A stretch of DNA of 64,000 bases from Amborella trichopoda (Eukaryota > Streptophyta > Magnoliopsida > Amborellales > Amborellaceae): the NCBI RefSeq assembly GCF_000471905.2, contig NW_006494789.1:1271437-1335436 (forward strand). The letters run 5' to 3'. The notes under the pieces were generated by a model, which was not told the origin of the DNA, ran no database searches, and saw only the letters and a list, made by a program, of their open reading frames with translations. The position numbers and the translations under genes were made by a program. Shown piece after piece: positions 57,254-64,000 of the stretch (within the stretch, counting starts at the first letter, position 1; every line of letters begins with the position of its first letter).

Positions 57254-59229
57254 TCATGTTTGTTCAAATGGGAGAACACCCAAACAACCAGCACTTCCAC
57301 AAAAACACAGAGACAAGGCTTTTGAACCAAGGCTAGAAGAAGCCCCATAACTGAATGTGAGCTCCTCCCCTAGGGCCACATCTCTTGAGGCGAATAAGCA
57401 AAGGCGGGGAAGAAGCCTGCCCCTTGTACGCACTAAGATTGGAGAGAGGTTACCCCCATCACAAGAGTGGTTGATGAGACGAGCCACATTTCCGAGCCTC
57501 GTTGCATCGATGTTGACCCTTAGGCATGCCTCACCTGAAGGCAAGTGCTCACGCACAACCATGAGTGCATGAGAAAACCGGCCTTTCTTGGAAAGCTCAT
57601 CGTAAAGGAGCTGCCTTTTCTTAGTCTCACTTGTAGTTAGGACTTCACCTGCAAGACCACAGTACGAAGTGCTTTGGGATCAGATTTACCTTAGTGGGAA
57701 GTGACAAAGAATTGTGTCACCTGTCCATGGTTTTGGTGCAATCAACCCATCAAGGACATAATATTTATATCAGGGACTTTAAAAACTTAGACATTTTTTT
57801 AAGAAGGTAATTTTATGTATTTATAATATTTAGACACTTCATGTTAATATTTAGATACTTCATATTGGAATATCATTATAACAAATAGAATTTCAATAAA
57901 AATCAAAGTTTATTTTTATTACCGATATATCGTGTATAAGAAGTCAATTTCAAAATTGACATTTCTAACACTTATATCAAATTAGACGCTGACACATACA
58001 TCTATATTCTTATTAGACGCTGACACATACATCTCTTGTAAGATAGGTTCAACTAGAGCAAGAAACCAAATTGAGAGCTTAAGAGGAGACTCTCTCTTGT
58101 CCCAAAGGGAGTGACATGGGTAACAGTTTGCGTATTGCAACAAGAACCACAGAAAAAGAGAACGAGAGTGCCCTTGGGGACTTGAGTATGGTGGGACACT
58201 CGCCGTGAGCTGGGCCAACCCTGGCCTAGTGTGGCCTGGCTTGGATTCTTGACACTAGAACCCAAGCACTTCAGGCACAGCCCGGCGTGGCTGGAGTCTG
58301 GACCGCATATGTTTGCTCCGGCCCGGGCTTGGGCTGCCAGGCCGAAACAGATGCAGTTGGATGCATCGTTCAAGTCTTAACTGCTATCCATAATCAGAAA
58401 ACAATTAGAATCACTCAGGTTACAAACTCACAATGCCCCAATACAGCTATAACATCTAAATTTCACGTGGTTCCGGATGTATCCGATACATCAAAAATGT
58501 CATGAGATTCACATTAACGTTAAAGCAAATGGGGACCGAGATTATTACTCGTCTTTGTTACAGAGAGAGAGAGAGAGAGCTCTTACCGGCATATTCGCAA
58601 ACAAATTCTCCACGACGAATAAGCTGTGCGGCGTGCAACCCCCAACCTTTGGATTCGTGCTTCACAACTCTCAATCTCACTGATATCCCCTTTTGATTGA
58701 CTCTGTTCCTGCATTCTTCTTTGCAATTGCATCCAGACCCACACTCCAAAATTGCTCCAAATTCCAAACCTCCCTCTAAAAGTCCACCCCCAAAATCCCT
58801 GCACCCGCACTTCTTCCCATCTTCATTCAGAAAACAATCACCACAGCCACAACCAGGAGACCCCATTGTTAGAGAATCCACATTTTGAAGACCCATTGGA
58901 GGAGATATATCTTTGGAGAGAGAGTGCTTTCCCCATGGCTGGCTCAGGGAGGATGAGTGAGAAAGACCCAAGACTGGGAATGGGGTGTAGAGGAAATAAG
59001 GGTAGAGGGTTTTGTCAATGGTGTTGGAGATGGGGATTGAGTGCTTTTCGAGGCCCCTCGATGTGTCTGAGACTCTGTAATCAGTGATGGATTTTGCAAT
59101 TTGGTGGAGAGATTTGCAAGTTGTAGAGAGAGAAGCCAAGTCTTGGGGGGGCAGCCATGGAAGAACCAGTTCTGCCCATTCCAAACTTTTGTTCCACTTT
59201 TCCATGTTGGGTTGCTTCTCTCTCTTCAT
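57254..59229 (-). CDS. SUVR3: SUVR3-type SET-domain histone-lysine methyltransferase
   Basis: Exon 1 59229 (or 59205) to 58587; exon 2 57648-57254 (TGA at 57256-57254), joined at CEYAG|EVLTT. The product is 345 aa from MKREKQPN or 337 aa from MEKWNKS; Arabidopsis SUVR3 is 338 aa. The N-terminus WAELVLPWLPPQDLASLSTT, then CKSL, resembles an F-box. The pre-SET region is Cys-rich (GCGCGDC, CGCRDF, CGSGCNCKEECRNRV). The SET domain runs VRLRVVKHESKGWGLHAAQL to FTFSYG-like LTFSYGA, with the cofactor-binding RLINHSCDGGNL, the HALMVVREHLPSG insert and GEELTFSYG. The post-SET is CFCGSAGC. It is a nuclear chromatin protein of the SU(VAR)3-9-related group. The frame stays open upstream to 59472 through an RERERE repeat, which I take as 5' UTR. 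All catalytic motifs are present. Confidence 0.95.
57649..58586 (-). other. SUVR3 intron
   Basis: 938 bp, donor GTAAGAGCTC followed by a (CT)n run, acceptor CTTGCAG. A 27-28-bp duplication (TTAGACGCTGACACATACAT) occurs at 57984-58003 and 58013-58032. No other feature seen. Confidence 0.7.
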
Positions 59230-60220
59230 TTCGCATGTAATCCGAAGCACAAAACATTTCACTAGGACCCCCACCTCTGAAGCCACCAATCTCTCACTCT
59301 CTCTCTCTCTCTCTCTCAAGCCTGAGGATTCCTTGGGTTTTGTCCTAAATGGGTTCGTCTTCCTTGGGTTTCGTCCTAAATGGGTTCGTCTGGGACAAAT
59401 TTGGAAGGTTGGGTCCCCCTCACTTAAAACCAAAATTTGGATATTACAGGACTCTCCTACACCTACAAGCATGGGACCTCAACACACCACTACTCTTAAA
59501 TTTCAATCCAAATCCGACTTAATCCCTCCCATTGTTTCTTTAAAAAAAACTATATTTTTTTGGCTAACTCTTTCTCTCTCCCCTCATCGGTACTTCCCTT
59601 CACCATATACTCCGGCACTTCCATGCATCTCTCCATCTCTCTCCTCGCTCTCTTCCATCTCAATATGGGTTTTTTAAACCCCCATCCATCACTCTCCACT
59701 TCTGCATTTAATCTCTCTTCCTCTGTGTCTCTCTCTCTCTCCCAAGCCCTTTGCTATCACCCCTCTCTCTTCCTCTGTTATGTGTATATCATCGTTATCC
59801 CTTAATCTCTCTCTCCCTCTACCCAGCCTCTGCTTAGGCCCACTCTCTTCTCCCATCCTCGAATACAAAACCCAACAAAAGAAATTAAGCATGAAAAAAT
59901 CGTGAATTGAGGGCTTCTTTGGACTGTTCACAGTGTAAACATATCAATCCAACTCCTCATTACAATACCATAGCCTTTCTGATTCATTTCCTTGACCAAC
60001 TTAAAATTTGTTGATACAATCTTCTGGCCCCCAAAAGAACAATCCTTGCATTGTAATTGTTCTCCTTGTGTGTAAAAGATAGTCATTCGGCAACCCAACA
60101 AAAGAAATTCAAAGCTTTTATGGGAGCAGCACCAAAATACTCACTACCATTTCGTCACATAAAGAAATGTCAAATGAACCCAACTTTTTACTTGTTTCTT
60201 GAGTCCAATCACATTCATTG
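59230..60220 (-). promoter_or_regulatory. SUVR3 5' flank
   Basis: Region upstream of SUVR3. A CT/GA-rich tract (59288-59318) and a partly repeated GTTTTGTCCTAAATGGGTTC/GTTTCGTCCTAAATGGGTTC unit (59336-59358, 59365-59390) lie in the probable 5' UTR. A TATA-like AATATAG on the minus strand occurs at about 59548-59556. More CT runs at 59570-59820. Promoter role inferred. Confidence 0.35.
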
Positions 60221-60224
60221 ACAA

Positions 60225-60603
60225 TCCTAACAATTTGAAAGGATCACTATTAAATTTGGTAAGGATATCTAAAAAAGTTATCACATAGGTGTGATACTTG
60301 ATTTTTTTAGAGATCTATATCAAATTTAATGATGATCTTTTTGGATCCTACACACATGGATGGGAGAATGTCCTATAAGATCATTTCTCTTTAAAAAATG
60401 AGTAATGATCCTATAGGACTCTCTCCCACGCATGTGTATAAAACCCCAAAAGATCATCATTAAAATTGATATGGATCTCTAAAAAAATAATCACATAGAC
60501 GTGAGACTTGATTTTTTTAAAGATTTGTGTCAATTTTAATAGTGATACTTTGAAAGTCCTACACGCATTAGTGAAAAAAGATCCTATAGGATTATTTCTC
60601 TTA
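60225..60603. mobile_element. Two MITE 'G' copies side by side
   Basis: 60225-60393 (AAAGGATCACTATTAAATTT to TCCTACACACATGGATGGG, then CCTATAAGATCATTTCTC) and 60398-60603 (GAGTAATGATCCTATAGGAC to GATCCTATAGGATTATTTC). Each is palindromic and matches 51075-51256. A further partial copy may lie at 60690-60830. Confidence 0.6.
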
Positions 60604-60989
60604 AAAATATATATATAAATATTTTTTTTAAAAAAAAGGGAAGGATTCAAAAGGATTTGGATTGAAATTTAAAAGTGATGGGGTAATATCCATGCTTATA
60701 AGTGCGGGAAGATCCTATAAATCATACCTCTTAAAATATTTGACATTCTTAAAAAATTTGACATTTTTTTTTACTCACGCCATAGTTCACCATAGTGAGA
60801 GGACCCTATAAAATCATTACTCTTAAAATATTGAACATTTTTTTTACTCTCACGCCATAATTTTTATTCGCCACGACTCTCATCATTCTCTCCCTCGCCA
60901 TTTTTTTTACTCTCAGCCATAGTTTTTATCCGCTATTTCTCTCTCATCATTCTGGCCCTTGCCATTTTAGCTCTCTCACAATCTCGCTA

Positions 60990-61606
60990 AAAAATGCCGC
61001 TTTTTATGATCTTCCTACGACATAAAAGTACAATGTCCTCTTTATCCAACCGTCCATTTTTTAATAGAAGGCTAAGATTGCTTCAATCACAATGTCACGT
61101 CTCTACATTTTTTATTTTATTTTTTTGTAAACTATTTTGCCACCAAATTTTAGACGTCCATTCCTATATTAAACTCGCATTAATAAAAAATATATAAAAA
61201 TATTTTCAAAAAAATTAAATAACTTAAATACCCTTAAAAGTTTCAAAAGATATTTTGGTCATTATTTTTATCAAAAAATTATTGTTAATATTTTTTATAG
61301 GTACATCCCAATGAGAAGATGGCACGTACCAAATTTCATATTAAAAAATATATATATTAAAAAACTAAAAATAAAATACTATCAATCGGATTCAAGATCA
61401 AACACTGATTGGCTCTCTTGAAGACGGCACATACCAAATTTCATATTAAAAAAAAATTCTATTAAAAAAACTAAAAATAAAATACTATGAGACGTCGGAT
61501 GTCGGATCTAAAATCAAACGGTGAGTGGCTCTCTTGATAAAAAATAGAGAACTGGTAAAAGTACATAGAACTTCTAGATTGGAGGGAAAACATAGAATGC
61601 TTTCCC
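60990..61606. mobile_element. MULE-type MITE 'A' copy with internal duplication
   Basis: Starts near GCCGCTTTTTATGATCTTCC and includes TATCCAACCGTCCATTTT, CACCAAATTTTAGACGTCC and GTACATCCCAATGAGAAGA. The right side has GAACTTCTAGATTGGAGGG to GCTTTCCCC. A block of about 110 bp (GGCAC-TACCAAATTTCATATT to ATACTAT and the following GATC-AAAC part) occurs twice, near 61322-61415 and 61426-61525. Confidence 0.55.
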
Positions 61607-62079
61607 CTTCATCTATACTATTTCTCTCCAAAGACTATGTATTCCCCATATACATATCCATATCAAAAGTGAGTATACTTTCAAAGCATCTACATGCAAA
61701 TCCAAACACTTCCCATACGGGAATGAGCCGGTAATCACAAAATAAAATATAGACATTTAAATTGCAAAAAATTTCTCATCATGCCACTATCTTTTTAGGG
61801 AAAAAAATGACTATAATATCCAGATCTATGAAAGAATGGCCTCATTTAACACAGTAACTTTGAAGGCACCTACAACAAGAATCCAAAAAATGCCCAATAA
61901 CAAAACAAATGCTGTGACGAATCATTACTCTGCTTACAAATATTTTGTGCGGGTGTGCGAGAGAGAGAGAAAGGAGAGAGAGACTTAAGCCCTCTGGTCT
62001 CCACAAATAATTTCCTGTTAGGACTCTGGTAACAAAAATATTGAGAGAGTGTGTGTTTTCCTGAGTGTGTGCGTCTGAG
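61607..62079. other. Region downstream of the COQ10 stop codon
   Basis: Should hold the COQ10 3' UTR (minus strand). GA run at 61961-61983. No gene recognised. Confidence 0.4.
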
Positions 62080-63086
62080 TTAAGCCCGGTTTCCATATGG
62101 GTTTTCGAGGACCCGAACTGCAGGTCCATAAATACTCCGGCATCGCTCAGTGAATGAAGAGACGAGTCGAGAAACCACCTCACTAAAGAACATGGATGCC
62201 ACCTGAAATGCAGTTCAAAAAATCCAATCACGAATAAACCTAGTCACAATCCATGCACACTGCTCATAATCTTCACTCTTCTTTTATCATTAGGATTTCT
62301 TTTTTCTTTTTTTTTATGTAGCTTTTTTGAACTTTTGACTTGCATAGGAATTAGAGCTGTGTATCCAAGATTAATGTTTCAGCCAATTGCACCTGCACCA
62401 GTATGGTGGCCTTCATCGGCTGTTTCAGACCACAAATGTTGTTGTCAACAATATCATAGGTGTCTATAACACATTGGCCCAAAAATATAATACAACGAGA
62501 CAAGTCCTTCATTTTCATATTTAGCAATATAATGCCTTTTTTCAATACAAATAATAGCATTTTCATAATTTGAATGCAAACGAATGAATGCATGGCTAGA
62601 TGGTAGAACACATGATTTCATCCAAAAGTAAATAGAAGTAATAGCATTTTCATAATTTAAATAGAAATGATTGAATTCATGGCTAGATGGTAGAACAAAT
62701 GAACTCATCAAAACATAATAGGTTCAAACGTGACAATACATTATTTTATTTCATGGACTCTTCCCTCACCTCTCTCTCTCTCTCTGTTCAGAAACTCAGA
62801 AAGTAGACTGAAATACTGAATATCAGATAGGGAAGCAGAAAACAGTCATACCTGTCGATAAAGTGGCGAACTGAACTTGAAATCAACCAAGAAATAAATG
62901 TCACAACTTCCAGGGACAGGTCCGGGATTGAACTCCCATATATTTATCAAATGATCAAAAATACCACTTTGTGATGCAGTTGTCTGCAAGTAGCACACAA
63001 GTTCTGTTAAACAGGTCAACTGGAAATCGTATGTGCATGATTTTAGAAACCATACATCAAAAGAAGAATGTCAAAATCATCACAAA

Positions 63087-63136
<50 letters not shown>

Positions 63137-63613
63137 TACAGAATAGTTGAAGGCCAGAGCCCAGACAAGCAGAAAGAACACACACTATTGACAAACAACA
63201 GTTGTGTAATATAGAATGGAAAACATAACATGTAAAACTGAGTACTTGAAATTTACTTGTCAATAAAGAAAACACTCAAGTCCCTGATTGTCACAAAAAG
63301 CACAACATCGAATACCAGGAACTCAGTAAAAGCCCAAAGTGCAAACTCAAAAAATCCAAAAAACTGCAAAAGACATTCAGATAGAATATGCTCATAGGTA
63401 TGAGAATAGAACGTGACCTTTATTAAATGAGGCTTCTTTAGCTCTACATGAGAGATGTAGTTCTCAACGAGGAACTTAAAACCAACCTGCAACTCTGCAT
63501 CAAATGACCCATCACTATTTTGACGAATAATCCTTGAACGCTGACACCATGGGACAAAATCTTCATACATGTCAACAGCTGCAACAACCGAGTATAGCTG
63601 TTCTGGGGAATAC
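62080..63613 (-). CDS. COQ10: Coenzyme Q-binding protein COQ10 (START/polyketide-cyclase-like), last three exons
   Basis: Exons on the minus strand: 63613-63418, 62983-62852 and 62202-62080 (TAA at 62082-62080), all in frame. They encode YSPEQLYSVVAAVDMYEDFV, PWCQRSRIIRQNSDGSFDAE, LQVGFKFLVENYISHVEL, then TTASQSGIFDHLINIWEFNP, GPVPGSCDIYFLVDFKFSS and finally MFFSEVVSRLVSSFTERCRS, IYGPAVRVLENP. This is the START-like fold of the COQ10 family (about 150 residues), which binds ubiquinone in mitochondria and is needed for efficient respiratory electron transfer. The DLYHxFVPWCQRS signature is kept as DMYEDFVPWCQRS. The first donor, AAG|GTCACG, is weak after GT, but it falls exactly where homologues continue. 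The upstream exon(s) with the mitochondrial targeting peptide must lie beyond base 64000 or in the unrecognised 63614-64000. Confidence 0.92.
62203..62851 (-). other. Last COQ10 intron with local duplication
   Basis: The block AATAGCATTTTCATAATTTG, then AATG and CATGGCTAGATGGTAGAACA, occurs twice (62553-62610 and 62640-62698, offset about 88 bp). A CT run lies at 62770-62787. Confidence 0.7.
62984..63417 (-). other. COQ10 intron with (CT)n microsatellite
   Basis: Contains a pure CT run at about 63090-63126 followed by a CA run to 63138 on the plus strand. Otherwise unremarkable. Confidence 0.7.
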
Positions 63614-64000
63614 CTGATTATAGCAATTTAAGTTAGCATATTCACAAGCATAGCACCAAAATAGTCCACCTAAAAGACAGTGCAACTGTTATTATGGCAC
63701 CCAAATCCAGTCGAATATATAAACAAGTCATGGTATAAGGTAGACCACAGGAGCATCATCCAAATAATCCACACTAAAATATAGTACAATTGTTATTATG
63801 CAGTATGGACTTGGCAACTCACATTCAGTCAAATATATAAATAAGCTGCGGTATAAGGTACACTGCATCCACTACGTGCCATGGATGACAGATGATGGAA
63901 ATTAGCTGCAGCTTATGATGAGGAGCATTCACATGGTTAGGGTTAACAGAATGCCCCCATGCTGCACCATATACCATACACCACTGGGGTATGGTTTGCT
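63614..64000 (-). other. COQ10 intron or 5' part reaching the window edge
   Basis: Begins with an acceptor (TATAATCAG) of the 63613 exon. Two similar stretches (63715-63745 and 63830-63860, with GTATAAGGTA) show a small duplication of about 115 bp. No exon recognised. Confidence 0.5.

Noticed and set aside
59084-59677. 197-aa plus-strand frame
   Set aside because: It is antisense to the start and 5' flank of SUVR3, and its Ser/Leu runs come from the CT repeats.
1-64000. A defence, biosynthetic or other multi-gene system
   Set aside because: The six genes belong to unrelated single-gene families in ordinary plant gene order; nothing in spacing, orientation or shared motifs suggests a cluster.

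Overview
The window is nuclear DNA of a flowering plant. It is AT-rich, its genes are split by GT-AG introns of up to about 6 kb, every protein is closest to an Arabidopsis-type plant family, and the spaces are full of non-autonomous DNA transposons and decayed LINEs. I could not narrow the clade. No prokaryotic features, CRISPR arrays, rRNA or convincing tRNA genes were found.

Six genes are supported, and the exon joins were worked out by hand. (1) 563-6410, minus: vacuolar-type cationic amino acid transporter (CAT2/3/4 group); the first eight coding exons are present and the 3' part lies left of base 1. (2) 20124-26437, minus: COG4, subunit of the conserved oligomeric Golgi complex; two exons, complete, 750 aa. 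(3) 30095-42811, minus: MATH-BTB protein (BPM family, CUL3 adaptor); four exons, complete, 403 aa. (4) 52502-56747, plus: class I LOB-domain (LBD) transcription factor; two exons, 199 aa. (5) 57254-59229, minus: SUVR3-type SET-domain histone methyltransferase; two exons, 337-345 aa. (6) 62080-63613, minus: COQ10/START-domain coenzyme Q-binding protein; the last three exons are present and the 5' part lies beyond base 64000. These are unrelated housekeeping and regulatory genes with no sign of a shared pathway. LBD and SUVR3 are convergent, with about 0.5 kb between their stop codons.

Layout: 1-6.4 kb CAT gene; 6.4-20.1 kb repeat-rich intergenic DNA (hAT-like and Mutator-like MITEs, one nest with a 9-bp target duplication, two foldback elements inside another MITE, an RTE-type LINE remnant); 20.1-26.4 kb COG4 with a 4-kb intron; 26.4-30.1 kb spacer with a MITE and a CT-rich minisatellite; 30.1-42.8 kb BPM gene with LINE scraps and tandem duplications in its introns; 42.8-51.6 kb MITE-rich spacer; 51.6-57.2 kb LBD gene with a hairpin-rich duplicated leader and a dead copy of its second exon; 57.2-59.2 kb SUVR3; 59.2-62.1 kb MITE-rich spacer; 62.1-64 kb COQ10.

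The most unusual material is non-coding: a pair of 1.2-1.3 kb foldback elements built from repeated palindromes; three MITE families that share one internal core but have different ends; a window-wide habit of local tandem duplication (56 to 516 bp units); and a perfect 73-bp hairpin duplication in the LBD leader. I found no convincing new protein-coding system.
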